The position numbers and the translations under genes were made by a program. Source: Acetobacter indonesiensis (GTDB taxonomy: Bacteria; Pseudomonadota; Alphaproteobacteria; Acetobacterales; Acetobacteraceae). From it: DNA of 64,000 nt. Within the stretch, counting starts at the first letter, position 1; each line of letters starts with the position of its first letter. Below the pieces are notes generated by a model. The model saw only the letters and a program-made list of their open reading frames with translations. It was not told the origin of the DNA and made no database searches. The DNA lies in contig NZ_BAMW01000024.1 in assembly GCF_000963945.1 (NCBI RefSeq), forward strand, positions 55,479 through 119,478, given 5' to 3'. Positions 16,001-23,688 of the stretch are shown piece after piece.

Positions 16001-16213
16001 CGGGATATTGGTCGTGAGAACCAGATGGCGCTAAGAGGCCGCCAGATTAACACCGCACATCCCGACTTGATTAGGCGGCTTGATAGTGAATTAAAGAAAA
16101 TACTGGAACAAGCTCCCGAAGTGATGAGCCGTCAGGAAAAAGATATTCGTCATCAATACGCAAAAATCGTGACTATGAAACCTTCCGGCCAATCATCTCC
16201 CTCTGTGTCCTGA
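13007..16213 (+). CDS. MOBF-family conjugative relaxase-helicase (TrwC/TraI type)
   Basis: Nicks oriT, stays bound to the 5' end and unwinds the plasmid for transfer. 1068 residues. Tyrosine pair at Tyr19-Tyr20 (NYYLQD) is the likely nucleophile, earlier family members also using two tyrosine sites. The HUH metal site is GGDPHAHFHN (His208, 210, 212). The helicase half has Walker A GVAGAGKTT (513-521), Walker B IALDEV (587-592) and late motifs FGHAMTIDAAQGLTSDEH. Shorter than F TraI (1756) and near TrwC (966). An IncI-type secretion system usually goes with a MOBP relaxase (NikB), so a MOBF enzyme here is unusual. Confidence 0.95.
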   Translation: MMTFRKISAACRGQIISNYYLQDIPDPESDCRLDPTKTPDSDGARLTNYYTGRDGRASWRPDMPWRAAEALGIDRFKPPTREQLSRLYEAKRADNGEEWSSHQRKISAYDLTLAPHKSVTLAAEFAETDAERAAIWHAMQIANDETMRYVARELGLARRGRGGKDGAEEGHVTWVTYRHTTARPTVEALDPESNQTYLIDTPAGGDPHAHFHNTMFNMVVTDDGHVGSLDTKQLRSRVHEFGAYFQAILAQELRKIGIAQTYDANEQATVVSAVPQEISDFFSKGRRNVLKAAQSYASEQGLEWDQLSIERKQKMLSMAGLAARLGKDLDADDHDIWKRQAKELGWVDQSLMGPEIDPGLDRHQRLDQAWRFVARHLGEEFETAAVIDHQKLRTYAARGLIATGIEGGISDIDDVVDLTEKRGIEVRGQKVQLVIKMKGERERVTHSEQIRLEEDLAIHIARAAADRSGALGKEAIEDAIERSGLDFSSEHGQAQRQAVHTLGQSGRIAMLTGVAGAGKTTLLKPLVDAWRNDTQGNPSGRRILGVANAWRQADAMKDAGIDETYALSPFLARIDRGDLKLDEHTVIALDEVGQVAPRQMLRLLELQRDTGLTLRMMGDREQAQAIEAGDALEIIKRVLEPDDQAELLSTVRQKTKRNRDIAALFRGEESSDEQLKALETKGKAVAAETDEDRDDDIRNRFHTEEVRQAIEMKRQDGSISLVTGDHQNVLETIAQHYVSRKDALKAQGPKADGSFKTITMSALTNKDAADLSLAVRQVLQKRGDIGADQKIIKAIDQRGEEYDMALAVGDKVRLYRRVWGLVGDKRTWVGNNGDICEVLSASDKGLKLRLADGQEAQVEWRRLSDPRSNRVLLGFGHAMTIDAAQGLTSDEHINAMPRGVDLATGFTSYVAESRARGTTWTMISDGATFEAVRNGRALGDQEPITSDQLWDYVAKKMANKPYKALGMDLPFRKKKDRDKRVRELIEIGRKIEKARIEGRDIGRENQMALRGRQINTAHPDLIRRLDSELKKILEQAPEVMSRQEKDIRHQYAKIVTMKPSGQSSPSVS

Positions 16214-16278
16214 AACTTGCACCAGGCTTTGCTGTTGTCATAATGACCTTGTAAGGCCATGGCATAAAGGAAGCCCTC

Positions 16279-16551
16279 ATGCTCTTTCTGGTTTTGTTCG
16301 GTTTTTTAGTTCTATTGGGTTTGGGCGTGGGCTTTCTAGGCAAAATTGCTCGCATTGAGGATCCGGCATCGTCAGTAGCAACATCACCTGTGCGATCTGC
16401 AGTAAGGGCAACTGTGTTCCCAAGACGAGATATGACTGCCGAGGAACTGGATCATCAAGCTGAGCTTGCGAATATCAAAGCAGATGCCGGAGCGCGTGAG
16501 TCCGTTGTCAACGCGATTCAGGTGGCAGGTTCGTCCAGCCATAAGACTTAA
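16279..16551 (+). CDS. Small single-pass membrane protein
   Basis: 90 residues: N-terminal membrane segment (LFLVLFGFLVLLGLGVGFLG) then a short soluble part with MTAEELDHQAELANIKADAGARE. No family recognised. It lies 65 nt after the relaxase on the same strand and may be co-transcribed. AAGGAAG precedes the ATG. Confidence 0.6.
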   Translation: MLFLVLFGFLVLLGLGVGFLGKIARIEDPASSVATSPVRSAVRATVFPRRDMTAEELDHQAELANIKADAGARESVVNAIQVAGSSSHKT

Positions 16552-16763
16552 AACGAGTTATTTAGCTTTCTATGAATATGAGCCATAGTCTGAATATCAG
16601 ATTAGCGTTCACGACAGCAGATAATGTGTTTGCCTGACAAAGAGGTGAACCGTTGGACTCTCTCCATCAGATCATGAATTTGCAACAATGATGTACAACT
16701 GTCCTTGCCGATCACGATGGGGCAGGCATTCCTGAATAATTTTGACTCATGAAAGGTTTGAGT

Positions 16764-17054
16764 ATGTTGAAAAAAAGTATTCCCGTGGCCCTGGCTCTAG
16801 CAACCTTGGTTTGTGGTTCAATACCTAATGCAAAGGCTGATCAGCCGACAACGGAAGCACCAAAAGTTCCAACGAAAAATGAACCTGTCCAAACACCTAT
16901 GTCCGACCTCTTGAAAGATGGGCATGTTGAGGCTGCTCTGGTAGATCCTGCAGGGGGTATGTATATTATTTCGACGCCCAAAGGCCATTTCCGATGCGAA
17001 ATTCAAAATTTGCACGGTCAGCAAGCAACCTCACAATGCTATGCGATCAGCTGA
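16764..17054 (+). CDS. Small exported protein
   Basis: 96 residues from ATG 16764 (AAAGG 8 nt upstream). Signal peptide MLKKSIPVALALATLVCG with likely cleavage at NAKA-D, followed by a Pro/Thr-rich linker and a small domain (AALVDPAGGMYIISTPKGHF) with two cysteines near the end (RCEIQ and SQCYA), which could form a disulfide in the periplasm. Its 3' end overlaps the convergent DUF1173-like gene by 8 nt. Confidence 0.6.
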   Translation: MLKKSIPVALALATLVCGSIPNAKADQPTTEAPKVPTKNEPVQTPMSDLLKDGHVEAALVDPAGGMYIISTPKGHFRCEIQNLHGQQATSQCYAIS

Positions 17055-18360
17055 TCGGGTCGGATGTCTGAGCTAGAGAAACATTAGGAAAAGGCGGAAT
17101 GGGTGCGTTATGGGCAGCGTCCCATGACCACCATCCGTCAACTCCAAAGACACGTGCGTAGTATCTTTCTTTTTCTGCTTTGCGCGCGAGATATTTTTCA
17201 TCCGTCAGCCCAAATACTTCCATTGGGTAGCCTTCTTTTTTGCCCATATCAGTCAAGATAAAGTCAGCCCGGACAAGCTCTCGTGCTGCATCAAAGCGGA
17301 GCGGCTTTATAAAGGTCCGATCCTGTTGAACTAATAACTCCACAATTTTCGCTTCATAGTGGCTTTCGACCGGAATAAGTTGCTCAGTCGTTGTCATGAG
17401 AGCAGCGTCTTCGATTTTAACGGTACTAAAATTACTATACTTTCCTTTTTTTATTGGATCTATGGTGACAAGGAATAATCCAAAAACTGCAAGCCCTTCC
17501 TCATTCCGAGAAAACTCTGCCAGTTCTCTGGAATACGATTTTTCCAATCGCTCCCATTTGGCCTGTGAAATCGACATGAACATTCGGTATCCATCTCGTA
17601 TTCCAGACAGTTCGATGTTGTATCCTTTTCCATAAGGATCGCCTTGAACACTACTCAAGCGCCCAATCACATACAGTTTTAATGTCTCTGAATTATCTTT
17701 GATGGTTCGCTGTGTAGAGTACAAAATACCCCGATCATTGGAGACGACCGGACAGAGCACCTGCTCTAGCGTGATGCCGCGCTGGATCTTGATGTTGCGA
17801 GATGTCGCGCAAGCCCGCCTGAGCGCTTTTGGGTCAGTGCGGTGTCCTGTAAACTGTGGGCGCCAGTAGTGCAGACCTGCACGCTCCCATATGAGGTGCA
17901 GCAAGCCAAGAGTGGTCATGCGTCTCTGGGTTCTACTACCAGCTCGTGGACCCGCAGGCAAAGGAGCAGATGATACCGGACTCTTCTCAATATTCCGTTT
18001 TAGAGACGTAATTAGTTTGACCCTAACTTCGTCGTGCTCTGGGTCTTCCTTGATGACGCCATCCACATAGGCGGCCTGTCCACTTTGTTCGGGGTTAGGT
18101 TTATAAAATGGGCAGGTTGGTCTGTGATATGGTCCTGTATTTGGCATGCACGCAAAATAGTAACTCTCTTTTAGCTGCCTAATCTGGAGCTCCAGATAAC
18201 GTCCCTGGTGGACACAGAGGCAATGTGCTTTTTCCCCTGGTCCAGCTTTGCCATTGTCAGCATGCTTTGCCTTGAGGCGTCGCTGAAATCGCTCCGGATC
18301 GGATAGTTTCCATTCCAATGACAGTTTTTCTCCTCCAGGGAGAACGACAATATCATTCAT
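17047..18360 (-). CDS. DUF1173-like protein, last gene of the dotD-icmO operon
   Basis: 437 residues. Conserved-looking N-terminal cysteine set (CLCVHQGRY near 47-55, YFACMPNTGPYHRPTCPFY near 68-86), as in the DUF1173 family of plasmid proteins with three conserved N-terminal cysteines; family assignment is from memory and moderate. The Cys/His pattern suggests a zinc site. Later segments (RRMTTLGLLHLIWERAGLH) and a C-terminal restriction-fold-like SHYEAKIVELLV...RADFIL may point to a nuclease-like core (E...D pattern). It overlaps icmO by 4 nt (ATGA), so it belongs to the transfer operon. Confidence 0.65.
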   Translation of the reverse strand: MNDIVVLPGGEKLSLEWKLSDPERFQRRLKAKHADNGKAGPGEKAHCLCVHQGRYLELQIRQLKESYYFACMPNTGPYHRPTCPFYKPNPEQSGQAAYVDGVIKEDPEHDEVRVKLITSLKRNIEKSPVSSAPLPAGPRAGSRTQRRMTTLGLLHLIWERAGLHYWRPQFTGHRTDPKALRRACATSRNIKIQRGITLEQVLCPVVSNDRGILYSTQRTIKDNSETLKLYVIGRLSSVQGDPYGKGYNIELSGIRDGYRMFMSISQAKWERLEKSYSRELAEFSRNEEGLAVFGLFLVTIDPIKKGKYSNFSTVKIEDAALMTTTEQLIPVESHYEAKIVELLVQQDRTFIKPLRFDAARELVRADFILTDMGKKEGYPMEVFGLTDEKYLARKAEKERYYARVFGVDGWWSWDAAHNAPIPPFPNVSLAQTSDPIS

Positions 18361-20708
18361 GCAACGAGCCTTTTCGAAAGCTTATGTATCTGACGTGCCA
18401 GTTCCTTGTGATCCATCTGTGAGGAAATATCATCCTCGTAGCGCTTTTGCGCGTCAATCACACGATCGCGTACCCCAAGCAGCAGAAGTGCCTGCTTACG
18501 GCCAATGCCTGGTCTGGGATCAACTGCGCGTTCAATCGCGTCCAGTGTGCCAAGAAGAACACCATCAAGGGGCGGACGGGGAGAGGGGATCTTTTCGTAT
18601 CCCGGTTTCGGGTTCATGGCAGCATCACGCAGCATAAGCGTAAACGGGGTCTTTTCCTCCTCCGGCCGTCGTGATGGGAAGTTTATCAGAGTATTGTCAT
18701 TTCCCGGTATCGCGTCCACAGACAACCCGACTGTCGCCTGAGCAATGAGCGGAAATTTTGCTTCAATTGATGCAGGTGTGCTGCCAGCAGATTTAACTTC
18801 TGCAACAAGACGCTCAAAGGCCGGTTCTCTCACGGGAGCATGGAGCTCGGAACGATAGCTACCGTTCTCTATGGTCTCCAAAACGGCGCAGGTTTCATCA
18901 TCAGGTGCGCTCCCATCCAAAACCAAAGGTGCCGACAGCATGACAGGCTGTGCCGTGCGGATTTCTCCACTCCGGCCATTTACCGCAGCAAAGAATGTTT
19001 TTGAATGAACGACACGGCCGCCGAACATCGTGATGGCCTCACCTTCAATCAGGGACTGAAGATCGGCCCATGGAATACGGGCGACCTCCCTGATTTCCGC
19101 ACCTCTCCCTTCTCGATAACTTCCCGCTGAGTTTCCTTCGAAGTGTGTGGCCTGTGTAACCTCCACTCGGTCGGACTGTTTTTCAATCCACTCACGCGTC
19201 CGCATAGCATCCTGCAGACGCATAGCGTGGGTCAGGTTGGCGTTGCCGAGCAGTGTAAACGCCTTGTCACCAATACGACTTGTTAAGCCGGGCAGATCCT
19301 GAAAGCCCAACCAGAACATGCAGTTTAGCCCACGCCCCATAGCAAGCATCCGGTCCATGCCATCTGTGGCGTAGGCGCTGAGTTCGTCAAAGAAGAATTG
19401 ATAGGGTGCGTCCCCTGATCCTGCCTTGAGCTTGAATATCTCTGATGCAGGCCCGTTAAGACGTGCGCCTAAGAGTTGCGCCATAACGGCTCGCACTGAT
19501 GCCACTATAATCTTACCAAGGCCGGCCAGTGTGTCAGACGAGTTTTCCAGTGATGGTAGAATGACGACCAGAACGCGGCGGTTCAGCACCACATCACGCA
19601 TGTCGATATCACCGTTTTCGCATTTGAAAATATGGCCAAGTGAAACGGCGAACTGGGTGAAGATTTTAGAGAAATACATGGTTGCGAAGCCATGTTGCTC
19701 AGAGGGACGGCTTTCTTTCTGCTGATTCCATTCCAGTCCGATATCGTAGCCGGGAAGCTCACCCAAATAGGCCTGAAAAGGGTAGAGAACGTCATCGGGA
19801 ATGTCAGGGACCGGGATCTTGATAGGCTGTGGCTGACCGGGGTTGCGGATAAGAAAGATTTTGTGCCGAGCCAGCGTTGCAAGCCACCGGAGTTCCGTTG
19901 CGAACCGAATGGTCTCGATGTTGATGGAGACACCATGCCGGTCCCGCATCCAGACCAGTGCAGGCGTTAGCGTTCCAATTAGATTGACTGCACGATCACG
20001 GAAAACGCCGTTGGCATCATTGGCAACAGGCTCGCCCAACTGGCTGACAAGCATTTCTCGGATGGCGTCAGCATTGCCAGTGGCGAAAGGATTAAACGTG
20101 TTTGATTCCCTGATCGAGCTGGCCGTCAGCAGATTGAGCGTGAGAAGCTGATCATCCAGTCCAAAGCGCCTGAGAAGGGCGGCAACATCGCCGTAAACCG
20201 TGTTGTCACCTTTGCCGTCGATGAGCAGAAATCCCGATCCGTGCGAGAGGGGGTTAGCCATGAGAGAGAGCGCAGATGTGGTTTTACCTGCCCCCGTTGT
20301 TCCGGGCATTGCGGCATGCTGTCGGCCAGCATCTGAGGAAAACCAAAGCTGCTGACCTGTATGCGCATCCGTGCCGAGATAGATGATACCGCCCGCTTTT
20401 TTCGGTTTGCGGGTACTGGGATCAAGATCATGTTCATCAGGCAGCCCAGAGTATCGGGGCAAATGGAAGGGGAGTACGGGCCTGCGTGTGAGAACCCACC
20501 ATGTCAGACCGATCACGACAGGGAGTGTCAGTCCTATGAGGGCAGGGACAAACCAGCTCAATCCGGCCACGATCAGGATAACAAAACCTGATGAGGACGT
20601 CCGCATCTCAGCCGTAAAACGCTCGAACAGGGGACGCGTATCGCGGTAAGTCGATCCCCGTTTGACTTGTTGGTGCCCGAGTGGGCCTCCTATCTGACGT
20701 TTAGCCAT
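18357..20708 (-). CDS. icmO: Type IV coupling protein, IcmO/DotL (TrbC) family
   Basis: Inner-membrane hexameric ATPase that links the relaxosome or substrates to the secretion channel. 783 residues: two membrane segments at about 41-72, Walker A GTTGAGKTT (135-143), LLIDGKGDN at about 161-169, Walker B FFFDELSAY (438-446) and a sensor segment WLGFQDLPGL near 467. The C-terminal tail of about 190 residues is the part that in DotL binds IcmS/IcmW/DotN. Start at 20708. It follows the unknown 20710-21336 gene after 1 nt, in the order dotD-C-B-icmT-S-slt-icmP-x-icmO. Confidence 0.95.
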   Translation of the reverse strand: MAKRQIGGPLGHQQVKRGSTYRDTRPLFERFTAEMRTSSSGFVILIVAGLSWFVPALIGLTLPVVIGLTWWVLTRRPVLPFHLPRYSGLPDEHDLDPSTRKPKKAGGIIYLGTDAHTGQQLWFSSDAGRQHAAMPGTTGAGKTTSALSLMANPLSHGSGFLLIDGKGDNTVYGDVAALLRRFGLDDQLLTLNLLTASSIRESNTFNPFATGNADAIREMLVSQLGEPVANDANGVFRDRAVNLIGTLTPALVWMRDRHGVSINIETIRFATELRWLATLARHKIFLIRNPGQPQPIKIPVPDIPDDVLYPFQAYLGELPGYDIGLEWNQQKESRPSEQHGFATMYFSKIFTQFAVSLGHIFKCENGDIDMRDVVLNRRVLVVILPSLENSSDTLAGLGKIIVASVRAVMAQLLGARLNGPASEIFKLKAGSGDAPYQFFFDELSAYATDGMDRMLAMGRGLNCMFWLGFQDLPGLTSRIGDKAFTLLGNANLTHAMRLQDAMRTREWIEKQSDRVEVTQATHFEGNSAGSYREGRGAEIREVARIPWADLQSLIEGEAITMFGGRVVHSKTFFAAVNGRSGEIRTAQPVMLSAPLVLDGSAPDDETCAVLETIENGSYRSELHAPVREPAFERLVAEVKSAGSTPASIEAKFPLIAQATVGLSVDAIPGNDNTLINFPSRRPEEEKTPFTLMLRDAAMNPKPGYEKIPSPRPPLDGVLLGTLDAIERAVDPRPGIGRKQALLLLGVRDRVIDAQKRYEDDISSQMDHKELARQIHKLSKRLVA

Positions 20709-20709
20709 C

Positions 20710-21336
20710 TCAGGGCTCCAAGCCGAAGGGTGAAGCGTTTCCTTTGCCGCCCCTTTCGGATCCTGCCGCCTGGGGCATACCTACGACCGGAGCGCCTTTG
20801 ATTGCGGGAGCGACACCGGCAGTTGGGGCACCGCCCTGATTTTGCGCTCCACCTTGGCCTCCAGCTTCCTGTGGAGGCATGCCCATGCGATCTGAGGAGA
20901 TAGCCCTCTGGGTGTCTCTGACGGTTTCATTCACACTTCTTGGTCGTTCACTGCCGTCCGGCCCGTAGCCGCCTGAAGGAGAGGCGATTCCAATCGGGCC
21001 ACCGGAAAGAGGCGGAAGCAGGGGTTGCTGGGGCATGGTGCTGCCTGAGTCCTGCATCATGGGAGTTGGGATCTGGGGCGCTCTTGAATTCATGATCACG
21101 ATAGCTGCGAGAACACCGAGTGCTACGCCCGGAACGTAGCTTCTGAAGCGATTTTTCCACCCGGTAGGTGGCACTGTGACTTTTGGTGTAGTCTGAGAGA
21201 CGGGGGCAGGCGGAGAAATGGAAAGGGGCTGTTGATGCGCCAGGTGTTCCTGTCTTCCCACAGTCATGGAGCTGGCACTTCCCACAGTAATAATAATAGG
21301 GGCCTGACCTTCGGTTTCAATTGTGATGGTCGTCAT
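20710..21336 (-). CDS. Single-pass membrane protein between icmP and icmO
   Basis: 208 residues, no family recognised. Short N-terminal soluble part, one membrane helix (about 72-87, YVPGVALGVLAAIVIM), and a long periplasmic-type Pro/Gly/Gln-rich low-complexity region. AAGGA precedes the ATG. The intimate position between two coupling-complex genes suggests a lineage-specific structural component of the transfer apparatus. Confidence 0.7.
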   Translation of the reverse strand: MTTITIETEGQAPIIITVGSASSMTVGRQEHLAHQQPLSISPPAPVSQTTPKVTVPPTGWKNRFRSYVPGVALGVLAAIVIMNSRAPQIPTPMMQDSGSTMPQQPLLPPLSGGPIGIASPSGGYGPDGSERPRSVNETVRDTQRAISSDRMGMPPQEAGGQGGAQNQGGAPTAGVAPAIKGAPVVGMPQAAGSERGGKGNASPFGLEP

Positions 21337-21348
21337 GATGGTTGTCCT

Positions 21349-22497
21349 TCAAGCTTTATCGGAGTTTTTTTGGAGAGTTGCGACAGCAACCGAGACAGCA
21401 GGAGTGTATATTGGGCGCCGTGCCTTGCGTTCGGCTTCCCAGTGAGCACGGGCACCAGCAGCTTCAATGCGTGGGTTTGGGTGAACGTCTTCTTCAGGGC
21501 GCTCATGTGGGAAACCCAGTGAGTGAAGGGCATACCAAAGAAGCCGATCAATCAGTTTGACGATGGCAAAAGCAGGAGGAGCAAGGACCCCGGCCTTTCG
21601 CCGGGCTTCAGTCAGCAACGTCATGAGCGCCGTTGTCGTCCAGCCATTGCGAGCGCATATGGCGTCTATTTTTGCACCAACACCGGGAATGCTTAGCTTT
21701 TCATCAGCTATGGCTATGATCTCACCGGGAACAGTGAGGGCTTCTTTCGGACCTTCTGGACCGTCCAGACCACTTTTTCTGAGACTTTCAGAAAGCCGCC
21801 CAAGAAGCTCCATGGCCTCAGATCGTTCTTGATTGTAGTGAGCGAAGAAGGCGGCAAACAGCACACGTTCTACGGGAGTGGTCGCTTCCAGTCCTGTCCA
21901 GTGCCTGCCCAACTGTGCTGTAAACGCCGAGACGGCCCCCGCCTCGCTGAATTTACCGCTCCGATCGGACGCAAAGCGTTCGCGCCACTCATGAGCATGT
22001 AGTGCAGGATCAGCTGGGCGGGGCATGCCAGCAGCCGGAGCGATGAGTTTTGTCATGCGCCGCTCTGCAAAGCCGCGTAACGTTGGGAACATGCGGGCCT
22101 GCACATCGATCAGACCTTCCAGATCAAGAGCTTTTGCAAACCGACCGGGAGCGGCCCTGACGATGCAGGTTAGACCCAGAAGCGCGATAAAAATGGCAGC
22201 CGGCCACCGTAGGGCACCACCAAGTATCATCAGCCCATACCAGAGCTGAATGGCTCTGACGTGACCCGGAGACCATGATGCTGCGACAAGCTGTTTACGG
22301 AGCTCAACGATGGGCAGCGAGTGCAAGTGGAGAAAATCAATCTGCCACACGAGAAGCCGGATATAGAAAAGCGAAATCTCAGCGTGCCAATTGGACCACA
22401 CCACGTAAGACAGCCCGGCGCCACCTACGACAATAGCGATTAAGGAAAACAGGGCGTAGTCATCGCTGGATGACCATGGGGTGCTGCTGGAGCTCAT
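21349..22497 (-). CDS. icmP: IcmP/DotM (TrbA) coupling-complex protein
   Basis: 382 residues, close to Legionella DotM (376). Two N-terminal membrane segments (about 15-34 and 85-112) precede a cytoplasmic domain with RDLxx-type helices: LHAHEWRERFASDR, ERVLFAAFFAHYNQER and a late FPHERPEEDV. DotM is the structural partner of DotL and contributes to substrate recognition. Start ATG 22497 overlaps the upstream transglycosylase stop (ATGA). Family call rests on membrane layout, length and exact synteny. Confidence 0.9.
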   Translation of the reverse strand: MSSSSTPWSSSDDYALFSLIAIVVGGAGLSYVVWSNWHAEISLFYIRLLVWQIDFLHLHSLPIVELRKQLVAASWSPGHVRAIQLWYGLMILGGALRWPAAIFIALLGLTCIVRAAPGRFAKALDLEGLIDVQARMFPTLRGFAERRMTKLIAPAAGMPRPADPALHAHEWRERFASDRSGKFSEAGAVSAFTAQLGRHWTGLEATTPVERVLFAAFFAHYNQERSEAMELLGRLSESLRKSGLDGPEGPKEALTVPGEIIAIADEKLSIPGVGAKIDAICARNGWTTTALMTLLTEARRKAGVLAPPAFAIVKLIDRLLWYALHSLGFPHERPEEDVHPNPRIEAAGARAHWEAERKARRPIYTPAVSVAVATLQKNSDKA

Positions 22498-23012
22498 GAT
22501 GCACGGCCTTTGCGAGAGCGCACCATCATGTCTGTAGCGATATGGTAAAATCGCCGCAGATAGGCTTCACCATACCGAGGCGTGTGCGAGTGGTAATACG
22601 CAACAGCCTGCCAGAGATCACCATGCGTTTCGGCGAGAGCCTGCCCGAGGATCCAGCTTCCTGCTTCGATGTTCGCGCAGACATTATCGCGTAAGGCGTT
22701 ATAAGTGCGCTGAGGTGTGCTGTGCCAATGTTCCGCTACTTTGCGCACCCACGTTGAGTTGACCTGCAGAGGCCCGAGATCGACTGTCCCATTTGTGTTT
22801 GTACTGATTTTGCCAGGGCGTCCGTCTTCGACGTAGAGCAGGACAAGAAGAACTCCCGAAGGTACATGGGCATTTGAGGCCGCAGCGGAGAGACAGGCCT
22901 GAATCCGCTGGCCTTGCAGCAAAGCATCGTCCTGGGCTGTCTGAGCGTAGCATGGGTGTGCGAGACCTAACCCTAGAGCACTGAAGCCAATAAGAGCGAG
23001 ATGTTTCATCAT
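22494..23012 (-). CDS. Conjugation-associated lytic transglycosylase
   Basis: 172 residues: signal peptide (MMKHLALIGFSALGLGLAHPCYAQ), then a VirB1-like SLT domain. VLLYVEDGRPG carries the catalytic-type Glu, followed by NGTVDLGPLQVNSTW and AVAYYHSHTPRYGEAYL, all family hallmarks. It cuts peptidoglycan to seat the trans-envelope complex. Overlaps both neighbours by a few bases. This is the second transglycosylase on this plasmid (the other at 4424-5236). Confidence 0.92.
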   Translation of the reverse strand: MMKHLALIGFSALGLGLAHPCYAQTAQDDALLQGQRIQACLSAAASNAHVPSGVLLVLLYVEDGRPGKISTNTNGTVDLGPLQVNSTWVRKVAEHWHSTPQRTYNALRDNVCANIEAGSWILGQALAETHGDLWQAVAYYHSHTPRYGEAYLRRFYHIATDMMVRSRKGRAS

Positions 23013-23443
23013 CAGCTTGCTTCCTGTAGCGCAACAGGGACTGTCTGCAGCCGCGACCGCGCATTCCCCCAGATTTCGACAAGATCATTAAGGCAGAGTG
23101 TTTCGCCCTTCAGGGCAAGAGCCTCAAAAAGGTCGATGATGCAGAGCATTACAACTGACCACGAACCTGCCCTGATACTGCTCAAAGTATAGCCGAGTGT
23201 TGCCTCAGGATTTTCCCGCACATCGAGCCCAAAGCCAGTACCGGTCAGGTCAAACCACAGAGCCTCGGCTGCCACAACAATGACCGGCAGATAGCCATCT
23301 GCACGGGCAATTTCTTCGTGACTGATAGATGCCTCTTGTCCAGTAGAGCGGTCCACCACGATAACAGTTTGCTCAAATTCGGACAGAAGAGACATGACTG
23401 ACCGCGCTACATCATCAACCCTTACAGCAGAGAAGACGCTCAT
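23012..23443 (-). CDS. icmS: IcmS-like adaptor candidate
   Basis: 143 residues from ATG 23443, which overlaps the icmT stop (ATGA); a longer frame to 23605 only shadows icmT. The pattern SISHEEIARADGYLPVI followed by VAAEALWFDLTGTGFGLDV, then ENPEATLGYTLSSIRAGSW and LCIIDLFEAL, tracks Legionella IcmS as I recall it (SFDEVFSETGLLPAI, LGYGLGATYDESEGALLGI, LLCMTDVLNEL). IcmS is the small acidic chaperone that loads effectors onto DotL. Position directly after icmT is the same as in Legionella. The match is weak but colinear. Confidence 0.6.
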   Translation of the reverse strand: MSVFSAVRVDDVARSVMSLLSEFEQTVIVVDRSTGQEASISHEEIARADGYLPVIVVAAEALWFDLTGTGFGLDVRENPEATLGYTLSSIRAGSWSVVMLCIIDLFEALALKGETLCLNDLVEIWGNARSRLQTVPVALQEAS

Positions 23444-23688
23444 GAGTATCTCCTGCGGTTCCATGTCGGGCGGGCTGTACGTCTTCTGCCAATCAGCCAC
23501 CTGCGGCCAGTACGCAGGGCAGCAGGAAGTGTCAGGCCAAAGAACGAAATCGTACCAAAAAATACCGTTCCCACCACGCCAATGATCAGCGTCGTCAAGC
23601 TCCAATGCAAAACTGCCAGCAAAATGGGCAGGCAGCTCCGGGCATCAAGGATTAGAAATCGTACTGGTAATCCGGTTCCACGCCACAT
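23440..23688 (-). CDS. icmT: IcmT/TraK inner-membrane protein
   Basis: 82 residues, the length of IcmT (86). FLILDARSCLPILLAVLHWS parallels the IcmT signature (FFGIDARALLPWLLxLFHxS as I recall), followed by a second hydrophobic stretch (LTTLIIGVVGTVFFGTISFFGL) and a basic C-terminus (RRWLIGRRRTARP). Small essential component of type IVB machines. It overlaps the dotB stop by 1 nt and the next gene by 4 nt. Confidence 0.88.
   Translation of the reverse strand: MWRGTGLPVRFLILDARSCLPILLAVLHWSLTTLIIGVVGTVFFGTISFFGLTLPAALRTGRRWLIGRRRTARPTWNRRRYS

Noticed and set aside
23443..23605. Longer start for the IcmS-like gene
   Set aside because: The extension lies wholly inside icmT in another frame; the ATG at 23443 overlaps the icmT stop as in the neighbouring genes.
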